A stretch of 64,000 nucleotides of DNA from Acidovorax sp. 107 (GCF_003058055.1 NZ_QBTZ01000001.1:3924001-3988000), one strand, 5' to 3'; positions 36,128 through 45,334 are shown, counted from the first letter of the stretch. Made by a program: numbers and translations. Notes: generated by a model not told the origin, from the sequence alone.

Positions 36128-37291
36128 CTATTTGCCCAAGCCCATGGCACGCGCGATCACCTCTTTCATGATCTCGTTGGTGCCGCCGTAAATGCGCTGC
36201 ACGCGGGCGTCGGCATAGGCGCGGGTGATAGGGTATTCCCACATGTAGCCGTATCCGCCGAACAGCTGTACGCATTCGTCCATGACCTTGCACTGCAGGT
36301 CGGTCGTCCAGTACTTGGCCATGCTGGCCGTCTCGGTGTCGAGCTGGTCGCGCGCGATCAACTCACAGCATTTGTCCACAAACACGCGGGCCACCTGCAC
36401 CTGCGTTTGCAGCTCGGCCAGGGTGTGGCGGGTGTTCTGGAACGACGCCACGCTCTGGCCAAACACCTTGCGCTGCTTGACGTAGTCCAGCGTCCAGTCG
36501 ATGGCAGCCTGGGCTGCGGCCACGGCGGTGATGGCGATCTGCAGGCGCTCCCAGGGCAGCTGCTCCATCAGGCAGATAAAGCCGCGCCCTTCCATGGCGG
36601 GGCCGCCCAGCAGATTCTCGGCGGGCACCTTCACGTCGTTGAAGAACAGTTCGGACGTGTCTTGCGCTTTCATGCCCATCTTCTTGAGGCGCTGGCCTTT
36701 TTCAAAGCCCGGCATGCCGCGTTCCACCAGCAACAGGCTGGTGCCCTTGGCGCCCGCAGCCGGGTCGGTCTTGGCGACGACGATCACCAGGTCGGCATGC
36801 CAGCCGTTGGTGATGAAGGTCTTGCTGCCGTTCAGCACATAGTGGCTGCCGTCGGCGCTCTTGATGGCGGTGGTCTTGATGCCTTGCAGGTCGCTGCCTG
36901 CGGCGGGCTCGCTCATGGCAATGGCGCCCACCATGGCGCCGCTGGCCATCTGGGGCAGGTACTTTTGTTTTTGCGCCTCAGTGCCGTAGTGCAGGATGTA
37001 CGGCGCCACGATCTCGCTGTGCAGGCCAAAGCCGATGCCCGTGGTGCCGGCGCGCGCGAGCTCTTCCATCTGCGCTACCGAGTACAGCTTGTCGGCTCCG
37101 GCGCCGCCGTATTCCTCGGGCAGGCTCATGCACAGAAAGCCATGAGCGCCCGCCTGGCTCCACACCTCGCGCGCCACGTAGCCCTGGTCTTCCCAGTCGG
37201 CGTGGAGGGGGGTCACCTCTTTGTCGATGAAGCGGCGGAAGCTGTCGGCAAAGGCCAGGTGGTCGGGCTGGAAGAGGGTGCGTTCGATCAT
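36128..37291 (-). CDS. Acyl-CoA dehydrogenase
   Basis: A 387-residue flavoenzyme beginning MIERTLFQPDHLAFADSFRR. It has IAMSEPAAGSDLQGIKTTA and SKTFITNGWHADLVIV in the FAD-binding region, and the C-terminal FGGYGYMWEYPITRAYAD with RIYGGTNEIMKEVIA. The gene stands alone, with an operator-like site 25 bases ahead of its start that matches the motif at 21303 and 44306. It is therefore likely to belong to the regulon of the TetR protein at 21350. Medium- or long-chain acyl-CoA is a reasonable substrate guess. Confidence 0.93.
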   Translation of the reverse strand: MIERTLFQPDHLAFADSFRRFIDKEVTPLHADWEDQGYVAREVWSQAGAHGFLCMSLPEEYGGAGADKLYSVAQMEELARAGTTGIGFGLHSEIVAPYILHYGTEAQKQKYLPQMASGAMVGAIAMSEPAAGSDLQGIKTTAIKSADGSHYVLNGSKTFITNGWHADLVIVVAKTDPAAGAKGTSLLLVERGMPGFEKGQRLKKMGMKAQDTSELFFNDVKVPAENLLGGPAMEGRGFICLMEQLPWERLQIAITAVAAAQAAIDWTLDYVKQRKVFGQSVASFQNTRHTLAELQTQVQVARVFVDKCCELIARDQLDTETASMAKYWTTDLQCKVMDECVQLFGGYGYMWEYPITRAYADARVQRIYGGTNEIMKEVIARAMGLGK

Positions 37292-37315
37292 GGTGGGGCA
37301 ACCAGGTTATTTATG

Positions 37316-37331
37316 CAAAGTTACTGCTTGG
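37316..37331. promoter_or_regulatory. Operator site C of the putative atu-like TetR regulon
   Basis: The core CAAAGTTACTGCTTGG is preceded by TTATTTATG and followed by TTAAATT, matching sites at 21303 and 44306 at most positions. It lies 25 bases upstream of the acyl-CoA dehydrogenase start, well placed for repression of that gene. Confidence 0.6.
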
Positions 37332-37376
37332 TTAAATTCTGCCACCGACTGGGCCCGGATGCACCCCCTGAAACGC

Positions 37377-37398
37377 AAAAGCCGCCCGAAGGCGGCTT
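37377..37398 (-). terminator. Rho-independent terminator of the binding-protein gene
   Basis: Read on the minus strand, an AAGCCGCC/GGCGGCTT stem with a TTCG tetraloop runs into TTTT. It starts about 21 bases after the stop of the substrate-binding-protein gene. Confidence 0.85.
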
Positions 37399-37418
37399 GA
37401 CGGAGGAGGTTCACGCGC

Positions 37419-38585
37419 TCATGGCTTGACGTAGTCGGAGACCACCTTCCACTTGCCATCGGTGATCTGCGACAGGCGCGAGAGGTCGCTGCCCAGGCGC
37501 TTTTGCGGGCCAAAGGTGCCCTCGGCGCTGCCGAACATGTCCGGCGGGATCACCATGGTGTCCATGGCCTTGATGAAGCTGTCGGTGCTCAGGTTGGGGC
37601 CTGCCTTCTGGGCCGCCTTGATGAAGGCATCGACCGCGTTGTAGCCGTAGACCGAGAAGACGGTGGGGTCTTCATTGAACTTGGTCTTGTACTTGTTGGC
37701 CCAGAAGCGGATGGGCTGGCTGGCCTCGTCCAGGTACGGGTGTTGCACGGTCATGGTGGCGTAGAGGCCGTCCATCGGCTTGCCACCCAGCTTGTGGATG
37801 AGGTCGGTGTAGGCGGCGCTGGAGCCGAGGAAGGTGGGGTTAAAGCCCGTCTTGCGCGCCTCGCCAATGGTGCCGATGGTCTCGCGAATGATGGTGCCCA
37901 GGATCACGAAGTCGCATTCGGACGATTTCATCTTGGCGACTTGTGACGAGAAGTCGGTGGCGCCGCGCTTGTATGAAGTTTTCTCGGTGAACTCCATGCC
38001 CATGGACTTGAGCGCTGCCTCGCCGCCGCGCATCACTTCCAGACCAAACTCATCGTCCTGGTAAATGGTGCAGACCTTCTTGGCGCCTTTTTCCTTGATG
38101 AGCTTGGGCGCGGCCAGGCGGATCTGGTCGTAGTACGTGGCGGCAAACGAATACTTGAGCTTGTGGAAGGGTTCGTACATTTCCCGTGCAGCGGTGACGG
38201 GGAAGAAGTTGATCACGTTCTTGCTGAACTGCACGGGCATGGCGGCCAGGTTCTGCGCCGTGCCGATGTGCGCAATCATCATGAAGATCTTGTCCTGGTT
38301 CACGAGCTTTTGCGCAGCCAGCACGGCTTTCTTGGGGTCGTAGCCCGAGTCTTCCACCTTCAGGTCCAGCTTGCGGCCATTCACGCCGCCTTGCTCGTTG
38401 GCCTCGTCCACGCGCAGCATCATGCCCAGCCGCACCTGCTTGCCAAACCCCGCCAGCGGGCCCGACAGATCCTGGATGGAGCCCAGCGTGATGGTGTCCT
38501 TGCTCACGCCCTGGCTGGGCTGCGCCTGGGCGGAGGCACCGGCCATGGCCACGAGGGCCAGCGCGGCGATGTGATGAAACTTCAT
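37419..38585 (-). CDS. Substrate-binding protein of a Liv-type (HAAT) ABC importer
   Basis: A 388-residue periplasmic protein with a signal peptide of about 22 residues ending ASAQAQ. The mature protein starts SQGVSKDTITLGSIQDLSGP, typical of the Leu/Ile/Val-binding-protein family, and keeps the type I fold features (for example MIAHIGTAQNLAAMPVQF). I start at the ATG at 38585 to place the signal peptide correctly. The membrane and ATPase genes lie upstream in the same direction, separated by an acyl-CoA synthetase. The neighbours suggest a hydrophobic carboxylic acid ligand rather than an amino acid. Confidence 0.92.
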   Translation of the reverse strand: MKFHHIAALALVAMAGASAQAQPSQGVSKDTITLGSIQDLSGPLAGFGKQVRLGMMLRVDEANEQGGVNGRKLDLKVEDSGYDPKKAVLAAQKLVNQDKIFMMIAHIGTAQNLAAMPVQFSKNVINFFPVTAAREMYEPFHKLKYSFAATYYDQIRLAAPKLIKEKGAKKVCTIYQDDEFGLEVMRGGEAALKSMGMEFTEKTSYKRGATDFSSQVAKMKSSECDFVILGTIIRETIGTIGEARKTGFNPTFLGSSAAYTDLIHKLGGKPMDGLYATMTVQHPYLDEASQPIRFWANKYKTKFNEDPTVFSVYGYNAVDAFIKAAQKAGPNLSTDSFIKAMDTMVIPPDMFGSAEGTFGPQKRLGSDLSRLSQITDGKWKVVSDYVKP

Positions 38586-38616
38586 GGCACGTCTCCTTCG
38601 GTTGGATCGAAACAAA

Positions 38617-38630
38617 AACGATCGCTCGTT
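38617..38630. promoter_or_regulatory. Operator-like site AACGATCGCTCGTT before the binding-protein gene
   Basis: The arms AACGA and TCGTT match those of the perfect palindrome at 10174-10187 with a different centre. The site lies 32 bases upstream of the binding-protein start, so the TetR protein encoded at 10195 may also control this gene. Confidence 0.5.
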
Positions 38631-38709
38631 ATAGAACGATGCCCCGGGTGGGGCACCAGCACTTTCCCTATCCTGATGGGCGTGGCCTGTGGTTGCTTGC
38701 CGTGCGGGC

Positions 38710-40566
38710 CTACCGGTACATGGCCTCGATCTGGGGCGCGTACTTCTGCTGCACCAGCTTGCGCTTGAGCTTCATGGTGGGCGTCAGCTCTTCATCCTCG
38801 GCCGTGAGTTGGGTGTCGAGCAGGAAGAACTTCTTGATCTGCTCCACCCGGGCGAACTTGGTGTTGACGCGGTCGATCTCGCCCTGGATCAGCTCCTGCA
38901 CCTCGCGCGTGCGGGTCAGGCTGGCGTAGTTGGAGAAGGGCACATCGTTGTCCTGCGCGTACTTTTCCACGTTCTCCTGGTCGATCATGATGATCACCGT
39001 GAGGTAGGGCAGCTTGTCGCCAATGACCACCGCATCGGTGATGTAGGGGCTGAACTTGAGTTCGTTTTCCAGTTCGCTGGGCGTGATGTTCTTGCCGCCG
39101 GCCGTGATGATGATGTCCTTCATGCGGTCGGTGATGCGCAGGTAGCCGTCCGCATCGATCAGGCCCACATCGCCCGTGTGCAGCCAGCCGTCGGGGTCGA
39201 TGGTTTCGGCCGTCTTCTCGGGCTGGTTGAGGTAACCCTTGAACACATTGGGACCGCGCACCAGGATCTCGCCGGTGGCGGGGTCGATGCGCACCTCGTT
39301 GTAGCTGGCTGCTGGGCCGATGGAGCCAGGTTTGATGCGGGTGGCGGGCACACCCGTGGAGGCGCCACAGGTCTCAGTCATGCCCCACACCTCCAGCATG
39401 GGCACGCCCAGGGCCAGGTACCACTTCACCAGCTCGGGCGAGATGGGGGCTGCCCCCGTGACGAGGAAGCGGGCGCGGTGGATGCCGATGAGCTTGCGCA
39501 CATTGTTCAGCGCCAGAAAGCGCGCGAGCATGAACTGCGCCTTCAGCAGGCCACCCACCGGCTGGCCCGCCAGCACGCGGTCTGCAATGCGCGTGCCCAC
39601 GCCAATCGACCAGGCATAAGCCGCCTGCTGCAGCCGCGTGGATTCCTTCAGGGCAATCATCACACCCGAATAGAACTTCTCCCACACGCGCGGCACGGCG
39701 GTGAACACGGTGGGCGCGATCTCGCGCACGTTTTCGGGCACGGTGTCGGGGTTCTCCACAAAGTTCAGGCGCGCACCGGTGTAGAGCGAGAAGTATTCGC
39801 CGCCCATGCGCTCGGCGATGTGGCACAGCGGCAGAAAGCACATGGTCTCGTCCGCCTCGCTGCGCGAGATGAGCGTGTTGTAGCCACGCACGGTGTAGGT
39901 CAGTGCGCCGTGTGTGTGCATGGCGCCCTTGGGCTTGCCGGTGGTGCCCGAGGTGTAAACGAGGATGGCCAAGTCTTCGGGGCGGCAGGCCTTGACGCGC
40001 TGCATTAGCGCGTCGGGGTGTTGTGTATTCCACGCGCGGCCCAGCTCGCGCAGGGCCGCAAGGCTCAGCACATCGGGGTCGTTCAGGCTGCGCAGGCCTT
40101 CCATGTCGAACACCACCACCTTGCGCAGCAGGGGCAGGTTGTTGCGCACTTCCAGCGCCTTGTCGAGCTGCTCGTCGTCTTCCACAAACAGCACGGTGGC
40201 GCGCGAGTCTTCACACAGGTAGTGCACCTGCGCCGCCGCATCGGTGGGGTAGATGCCGTTGGCCACGCCGCCGCAGCTCAGCACGGCCAAGTCGGCGAGC
40301 ACCCATTCGATGTTGGTGTTGGACAGGATGGATGCGCATTCGCCCGGCGCAAACCCCAGCGACATCAGGCCGCCTGCAATCTCGCGCACGGCCTCGGCGG
40401 TCTGGTCCCAGGTCCAGCTCTTCCAGATGCCCAGCTCCTTCTGGCGCATCCACACGCGCGGGCCGCGCTCGGCCACGGCGTTCCAGAACATGGCGGCGAT
40501 GGTGTCGCCTGCCAGCACGTCGGTGCCGGCAGGTTGGATGTGATCGAGGTCCCAGAGATTGCTCAT
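38710..40566 (-). CDS. Long-chain acyl-CoA synthetase (AMP-forming)
   Basis: A 618-residue adenylate-forming ligase that couples a carboxylic acid to CoA with ATP. The P-loop-like motif is ILVYTSGTTGKPKGAMHTH. The A5-A8 region includes VWGMTETCGAS and GWLHTGDVGLIDADGYLRI with DRMKDIIITAGGKNI. It belongs to the long FAA1/FadD15-like subgroup. The ATG at 40566 has GTGAGGACAAC upstream. It lies seven bases after the last ATPase gene of the importer, in the same operon, which strongly suggests activation of the imported acid. Confidence 0.94.
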   Translation of the reverse strand: MSNLWDLDHIQPAGTDVLAGDTIAAMFWNAVAERGPRVWMRQKELGIWKSWTWDQTAEAVREIAGGLMSLGFAPGECASILSNTNIEWVLADLAVLSCGGVANGIYPTDAAAQVHYLCEDSRATVLFVEDDEQLDKALEVRNNLPLLRKVVVFDMEGLRSLNDPDVLSLAALRELGRAWNTQHPDALMQRVKACRPEDLAILVYTSGTTGKPKGAMHTHGALTYTVRGYNTLISRSEADETMCFLPLCHIAERMGGEYFSLYTGARLNFVENPDTVPENVREIAPTVFTAVPRVWEKFYSGVMIALKESTRLQQAAYAWSIGVGTRIADRVLAGQPVGGLLKAQFMLARFLALNNVRKLIGIHRARFLVTGAAPISPELVKWYLALGVPMLEVWGMTETCGASTGVPATRIKPGSIGPAASYNEVRIDPATGEILVRGPNVFKGYLNQPEKTAETIDPDGWLHTGDVGLIDADGYLRITDRMKDIIITAGGKNITPSELENELKFSPYITDAVVIGDKLPYLTVIIMIDQENVEKYAQDNDVPFSNYASLTRTREVQELIQGEIDRVNTKFARVEQIKKFFLLDTQLTAEDEELTPTMKLKRKLVQQKYAPQIEAMYR

Positions 40567-40573
40567 GTTGTCC

Positions 40574-41395
40574 TCACCGCCATGTCTTCTTCTTTTTCCA
40601 CCGCCGCTCACCCCGCACGCCCTCGTCCTTCATGCCGAGGTAGAACTCCTTGATGTCGTCCTTCTCGCGCAGGCGCTCGCAGCTGTCTTCCATCACGATG
40701 CGGCCGTTCTCCAGCACGTAGCCGTAGTCCGATGCGTTGAGCGCCATATTGGCGTTCTGTTCCACCAGCAGGATCGTGGTGCCGCGCTCACGGTTGATGC
40801 GCACCACGATCTCGAAGATTTCCTTGGTGAGCTTCGGGCTCAGGCCCAGGCTGGGCTCGTCCAGCAGGATCAGATCAGGGCTGGCCATGAGCGCGCGCGA
40901 GATCGCCAGCATCTGCTGCTGGCCGCCCGAGAGCAGGCCCGCGTCCTGTGCGGCGCGCTCCTTCAGGATGGGGAAGTAGCCGTACACGGTTTCAATGTCG
41001 CGCGCCACTGCGTCCTTGTCGGCGCGTGTGTAGGCGCCCATGAGCAGGTTGTCGCGCACCGAGAGCAGTGCAAATACTTCGCGCCCCTCGGGCACATGCA
41101 TCAGTCCTCGGCGCACGATGGCGGCTGGGTCGTTGGCGGTGATGTCGGCGCCCTGGAACTCGATGGAGCCCTTGCGCGGGTCGATGATGCCGCTGATCGT
41201 CTTCAGGATGGTGGTCTTGCCTGCGCCGTTGCTGCCCAGCACGGCGGCGATTTCGCCGCGCCGCACCTGCAGGCTCACGCCCCGGATGGCCTTGATGGGG
41301 CCGTAGGCACTTTCCACGTTCTGCAGGCGCAGCAGCGGCTGGTCGGCGGCACTGGCCACCGGGCTGGTGGCGGGGGCGGACAGCACGGCGCTCAT
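40574..41395 (-). CDS. livF: LivF-type ABC transporter ATPase
   Basis: A 273-residue ABC ATPase. Walker A is GSNGAGKTT, the signature is LLSGGQQQMLAISRAL, and Walker B is LILLDEPSLGL. The family length and MHVPEGREVF segment match LivF proteins, one of the two ATPases of Liv/HAAT importers. About 20 extra N-terminal residues precede the domain, and a Lys/Trp-rich tail ends the protein. It overlaps the LivG-type gene by four bases. The substrate is probably an organic acid, given the adjoining acyl-CoA synthetase. Confidence 0.95.
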   Translation of the reverse strand: MSAVLSAPATSPVASAADQPLLRLQNVESAYGPIKAIRGVSLQVRRGEIAAVLGSNGAGKTTILKTISGIIDPRKGSIEFQGADITANDPAAIVRRGLMHVPEGREVFALLSVRDNLLMGAYTRADKDAVARDIETVYGYFPILKERAAQDAGLLSGGQQQMLAISRALMASPDLILLDEPSLGLSPKLTKEIFEIVVRINRERGTTILLVEQNANMALNASDYGYVLENGRIVMEDSCERLREKDDIKEFYLGMKDEGVRGERRWKKKKTWR

Positions 41396-42240
41396 GTGCG
41401 GGCTCCCATGCTGGAACCCGCAGGTCGGCGCAGGTTGCTCACGTCGTCGATGGTGCCCAGGTACGCCTCCACCACTCCGGGATGCGTCTGTACCTCGCGC
41501 GGCGTGCCCGTTGCCACCACCTCGCCCTGGTTCATGGCCAGCACGCGGTCGGACACCTTGGAGACCAGCGACATGTCGTGTTCCACCATCAGCACCGTGA
41601 TGCTCAGCTCATGCTGAATGTCCTGGATCCAGAAGGCCATGTCATCGGTCTCCTCCACATTCAGGCCCGACGAGGGCTCGTCGAGCAGCAGCAACTTGGG
41701 CTCGGTGCACAGGGCGCGGGCCAGCTCCACCACCTTGCGCACGCCGTAGGGCAGGCCGGCCACCATGGTGTCGCGGTAGTGCTGCAAGTCGAGAAAGTCG
41801 ATGATTTGCTCGGCCTTTTCGCGCGCCAGGATCTCGCCTTCACGCACCTTGCGCGTGAAGAACATCTCGGCCCACAGGCTGCTGTGCTGCCGCGTATGGC
41901 GGCCGATCAGCAGGTTGTGCAGCACGCTCGCGTGCTCGAAGAGTTCGATGTTCTGGAAGGTGCGCGCAATGCCCAGGCCCGCCACCTTGTGTGGCGGCTG
42001 GTCGGTGAGTGGCAGCATGGCGCCGCCGGGGCCCGCATAGGCAATGGTGCCGGTGGTGGGCGTGTAGATGCGGCTGATGAGGTTGAACACCGTGGTCTTG
42101 CCCGCGCCATTGGGCCCGATGAGGGTGAACACCTCGCCGCGCCGCACGTCAAAGCTCACGTTGTTAACCGCCAGCACGCCGCCAAAGCGCACGCTGAGGT
42201 TCTGGGCCGAAAGCAGGACTTCGTTGGTCATCGCTGTCAT
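41392..42240 (-). CDS. livG: LivG-type ABC transporter ATPase
   Basis: A 282-residue ABC ATPase with Walker A GPNGAGKTTVFN, a LivG-typical GIARTFQNIELF segment, and Walker B LLLLDEPSSGL. The C-terminal VLAMNQGEVVATGTPREVQ is standard for LivG. The signature motif is degenerate (YGVRKVVELARAL rather than LSGGQ), which is common in some LivG relatives. It overlaps the permease gene upstream and the LivF gene downstream by four bases each. Confidence 0.95.
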   Translation of the reverse strand: MTAMTNEVLLSAQNLSVRFGGVLAVNNVSFDVRRGEVFTLIGPNGAGKTTVFNLISRIYTPTTGTIAYAGPGGAMLPLTDQPPHKVAGLGIARTFQNIELFEHASVLHNLLIGRHTRQHSSLWAEMFFTRKVREGEILAREKAEQIIDFLDLQHYRDTMVAGLPYGVRKVVELARALCTEPKLLLLDEPSSGLNVEETDDMAFWIQDIQHELSITVLMVEHDMSLVSKVSDRVLAMNQGEVVATGTPREVQTHPGVVEAYLGTIDDVSNLRRPAGSSMGART

Positions 42241-43313
42241 TTCAACCTGTCGGATTTTTGAAAGGACTTCTGCCGCTTGAACAGGCCCTTGCGGTAGAAC
42301 GGGAACATCTGCAGCCAGGTGCGCACCTTGAGCCAGCGGCCGTACAAGCCCATGGGCTCGAACAGCACAAACGCAATCAGAACGACGCCGTACACCACCG
42401 CCTGCAGGCCAGGCGACTGGCCGATGGAGTCTGGCAACCAGTCCTTGCCCAGGGAGATGAGCTGCGGCATGGCGATCAGGAAGATCGCGCCCAGGAAGGC
42501 GCCGTGCACTGAGCCCAGCCCGCCGATCACGATCATCAGCAGCAGGTCGATGGACTGCAGGATGTTGAACTGATCGGGTGAGATGAACTGCAGCTTGTGC
42601 GCGTACAACGCCCCGCCGATGCCTGCGAGCGCGGCTGATATGGAGAACGACAGCGTTTTGTAGCGCGCGAGGTGGATACCCATGCTCTGTGCCGAAATCT
42701 CTGAATCACGGATAGCGACAAACGCGCGGCCCGTGGGCGAGCGCAGCAGGTTCAGGATGGCGAGGGTGCTGACCACTGCAATCACCAGGCACAAGAAGTA
42801 GAACGACTCGGTGGATTCGAACGAATAGCCCCCAATCTGCGGCGGCACCAGGTGCTTGCCGGAGTTGCCGCCCGTGACCGACTCCCAGCGCGCAAACACC
42901 TCTTCCACAATGAAGCCGAACGAAAGCGTGGCCATGCCCAGGTAGATGCCCTTCACGCGCAGCGCGGGCAGGCCCACCACCACGCCCACAGCGGCAGACA
43001 GCCCCGCTGCGCAGGCCAGCGACAGCGCAAACGGCCAGCCCATGCCCGTGAGCACGGCCTGTGTATACGCCCCCACGCCGAGGAATGCAGCGTGCCCCAG
43101 CGAGAACAAGCCGGTGAAGCCCGCCAGCAGCATCAGTCCCAGGCCCACGATGGCGTAGATGAGCACAAAGGTGAGCTGAGCCAGCCAGTATTCGGGCGCC
43201 ACCCAGGGTGCGGCGACGAGGGCCAGGCACAGCAGGCTGTACCAGAACACATGTCCGCCATGCTTGGCGAGGCGGATGTCTTGCGCGTACGAGGTCTTGA
43301 AGATGAAACGCAT
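42237..43313 (-). CDS. livM: LivM-type ABC transporter permease
   Basis: A 358-residue membrane protein with eight to ten hydrophobic helices. LMLLAGFTGLFSLGHAAFLG is the typical LivM segment, and RDSEISAQSMGIHLARYK is the cytoplasmic loop that contacts the ATPase. It pairs with the LivH-type permease nine bases upstream. The C-terminus carries a Lys/Arg-rich tail after the last helix. Confidence 0.94.
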   Translation of the reverse strand: MRFIFKTSYAQDIRLAKHGGHVFWYSLLCLALVAAPWVAPEYWLAQLTFVLIYAIVGLGLMLLAGFTGLFSLGHAAFLGVGAYTQAVLTGMGWPFALSLACAAGLSAAVGVVVGLPALRVKGIYLGMATLSFGFIVEEVFARWESVTGGNSGKHLVPPQIGGYSFESTESFYFLCLVIAVVSTLAILNLLRSPTGRAFVAIRDSEISAQSMGIHLARYKTLSFSISAALAGIGGALYAHKLQFISPDQFNILQSIDLLLMIVIGGLGSVHGAFLGAIFLIAMPQLISLGKDWLPDSIGQSPGLQAVVYGVVLIAFVLFEPMGLYGRWLKVRTWLQMFPFYRKGLFKRQKSFQKSDRLK

Positions 43314-43322
43314 GTTTGTCCT

Positions 43323-44198
43323 TCAGACCTTCTTCCGTAGCTTTTCGCCGAATAGCCCGTTGGGTTTGACCATCAGCATGATCAGCACCACGATGTACGC
43401 GGCCGTGTCCTTGAACCCATCGGGCAGGTAGAAGCCCGAGAGCGATTCGACGATGCCGATCACCAGTCCGCCGACGATGGCGCCGGGCAGGCTGCCAAAG
43501 CCGCCCACCACGGCGGCCGGGAAGGCCTTGAGGCCGATCAGCCCCATGTTGGCGTGCACGAAGGTGATGGGCGCCAGCAGCAGGCCCGCCACCGCCGCCA
43601 CCGCAGCGGCCAGGCCCCAGGCCAGGCCGTTGAGCCGCTGCACCGGAATGCCCATGTAATAGGCGGCCAGCTGGTTCTGCGACGACGCCTGCATGGCAAT
43701 GCCCAGCTTGCTGTAGCGGAACATGGCGAACAGCAGCACGCACAGCACGCCCGTGGCGCCAATCACCACCAGCTGCTCGGCGTTGAGCACCAGCGCACCG
43801 AGGCGAAACGACAGGTCCTTGTAGGGCACGGGCAGCGTGTGCGTCTCGGTGCCGATGTTGGGGATCATGGTCACCAGCCCGCGCAGCACGTAGCCGATGC
43901 CGATGGTGAGCATGACGATGGAAAACGCGGGCTGGCCCAGGATGGGGCGGATCACGGCGCGCTCCAGTACCACGCCGAAGCAGCCCATGGCCAGGATGCT
44001 GGCGAGCACCGCCACCCAGAAGGGAAAGCCCAGCACCGTCATCAGTGCCAGCCCGCAGAAGGCGCCGAGCATCATGAGTTCGCCCTGGGCAAAGCTCACG
44101 GTCTCCGTGGCCTTGTAGATGAGCACGAACCCCAGCGCGATCAGGCCGTAGATGCACCCCTGGGAGACACCGCTGATCAACAGTTGCACAAATTGCAC
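43323..44198 (-). CDS. livH: LivH-type ABC transporter permease, GTG start
   Basis: A 291-residue membrane protein of the LivH family, with SGVSQGCIYGLIALGFVLIY at the N-terminus and GLKAFPAAVVGGFGSLPGAI toward the C-terminus. No suitable ATG lies near the conserved start; a GTG at 44198 follows GGAGAGCCA at the right distance, so I use it. It is the first gene of the operon livH-livM-livG-livF-acyl-CoA synthetase. A TetR-type operator lies 108 bases upstream, in the divergent region shared with the hydratase at 44478. Confidence 0.92.
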   Translation of the reverse strand: MQFVQLLISGVSQGCIYGLIALGFVLIYKATETVSFAQGELMMLGAFCGLALMTVLGFPFWVAVLASILAMGCFGVVLERAVIRPILGQPAFSIVMLTIGIGYVLRGLVTMIPNIGTETHTLPVPYKDLSFRLGALVLNAEQLVVIGATGVLCVLLFAMFRYSKLGIAMQASSQNQLAAYYMGIPVQRLNGLAWGLAAAVAAVAGLLLAPITFVHANMGLIGLKAFPAAVVGGFGSLPGAIVGGLVIGIVESLSGFYLPDGFKDTAAYIVVLIMLMVKPNGLFGEKLRKKV

Positions 44199-44305
44199 AC
44201 TGGCTCTCCAGATTGAGACCTGAGCCGGTGGGCGCAAAGCGTGTGGTGACTGGCAGCACGCACTTTGTGAAACCCTGTGGGCACAAGACCTGCAGAATAT
44301 TTTTA

Positions 44306-44321
44306 CAAAGCGATTGCTTTG
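44306..44321. promoter_or_regulatory. Operator site B of the putative atu-like TetR regulon
   Basis: CAAAGCGATTGCTTTG is an almost perfect inverted repeat (arms CAAAGC/GCTTTG). On the minus strand its flank reads TTATTTATG, as at sites A and C. It lies between the divergent LivH-type permease and the enoyl-CoA hydratase at 44478 and could control either or both. Confidence 0.65.
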
Positions 44322-44477
44322 CATAAATAATGGTGCACGTGCCCGGCGCAGACCGCACTCGGGGCTAACCCTGATGAGCGACTGCCGGTCGGCAGCGGCG
44401 CATATTGACGCAGTGCGTGGTGGGGCGCAATAAGGGTTGCGTCCTATCCACCCGGATTCAGCGCACGAGGAGAACCC

Positions 44478-45275
44478 ATGTCCATACAGGTAGAGACCCA
44501 GGGGCGTGTCACGCTGGTGACATTGCACCGCCACGATGTGCGCAACGCGGTGGATGCCGCCACAGCGCAGGCCTTGCACGCTGCGTTCGTCGCGTTCGAC
44601 CAGGATGACAACGCGGACGTGGCTGTATTCCACGGCGCGGGCGGGCATTTTTGTGCGGGGTGGGACCTGCAGTCGGGCGCGCGCCTGCAGGCGCAGGGCG
44701 TGTCGCCCGAGGCTTTGGCCGAGGGGTTGGATTTTTCGCCGGGCGAGGCCCAGCCTCTTGGTCCCATGGGCCCCAGCCGCTTGCAACTATCCAAGCCCGT
44801 GATCGCCGCCATTGAGGGCGCTGCCGTGGCTGGCGGCATGGAGCTGGCGTTGTGGTGCGACCTGCGCGTGATGGCTGAGGACGCCTACATGGGCGTGTTC
44901 TGCCGCCGGTTTGGAGTGCCGCTCATCGACGGCGGCACGGTGCGCCTGCCGCGCCTCATCGGGCTGTCGCACGCGCTGGACCTGATCCTGACGGGGCGCA
45001 AGGTGGAATCGGCCGAGGCCCTGCGCCTCGGGCTGTGCAACCGCGTGGTGCCTTGCGGGCAGGCGCTGGAGGCAGCACTGGTGCTGGCCCGCCAGCTGGC
45101 TGCCTTTCCGCAGGCCACCCTGCGCGCTGACCGCGCCAGTGCGCTCGCGGCAGAGGGGCTGCCCTTGCAGCAGGCTTTGTTGCAGGAGTGGACGGGCGGC
45201 CGCGAATGCCTGGCAGAGGCCTTGCGTGGCGCCGTGCGTTTCAGCGCGGGGCAAGGGCGCCATGGCCATTTTTAG
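44478..45275 (+). CDS. Enoyl-CoA hydratase/isomerase
   Basis: A 265-residue crotonase. The oxyanion-hole motifs are GGHFCAGWDLQSG and EGAAVAGGMELALWCDLRV, and the segment FCRRFGVPLIDGGTVRLPRL is typical of the Glu-containing active-site region. A GAGGAGAACCC ribosome binding site precedes the ATG. It diverges from the importer operon and ends inside a copy of the dispersed repeat, which supplies its last codons (GCCATTTTTAG). A separate thioesterase gene follows after about 100 bases. Confidence 0.88.
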   Translation: MSIQVETQGRVTLVTLHRHDVRNAVDAATAQALHAAFVAFDQDDNADVAVFHGAGGHFCAGWDLQSGARLQAQGVSPEALAEGLDFSPGEAQPLGPMGPSRLQLSKPVIAAIEGAAVAGGMELALWCDLRVMAEDAYMGVFCRRFGVPLIDGGTVRLPRLIGLSHALDLILTGRKVESAEALRLGLCNRVVPCGQALEAALVLARQLAAFPQATLRADRASALAAEGLPLQQALLQEWTGGRECLAEALRGAVRFSAGQGRHGHF

Positions 45276-45334
45276 GTCAAAATGCCTGAAGGCGCCGGTG
45301 TATCAAGCACTGATAGCTATAAAAACAGGAGTCA
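45265..45334. repeat. Dispersed palindromic repeat between hydratase and thioesterase
   Basis: The stretch contains GGCCATTTTTAGGTCAAAATG at its left and TATCAAGCACTGATAGCTAT with AAAAACAGGAG at its right. The right end matches the family (GCTAT plus an A/T run). It overlaps the last codons of the upstream gene. Confidence 0.6.

Noticed and set aside
35623..36150. 175-codon minus-strand ORF opposite the small hypothetical gene
   Set aside because: Composition is unlike a real protein (Arg/Ser/Ala-rich, scattered) and it runs into the acyl-CoA dehydrogenase end. The plus-strand frame is more plausible.
37292..37418. CRISPR or direct-repeat array near short hairpins
   Set aside because: Only a single terminator hairpin and one operator-like site are present; nothing is repeated at regular spacing.
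44199..44477. Riboswitch or small RNA in the divergent importer/hydratase region
   Set aside because: Apart from the operator site no conserved secondary structure is evident by eye.
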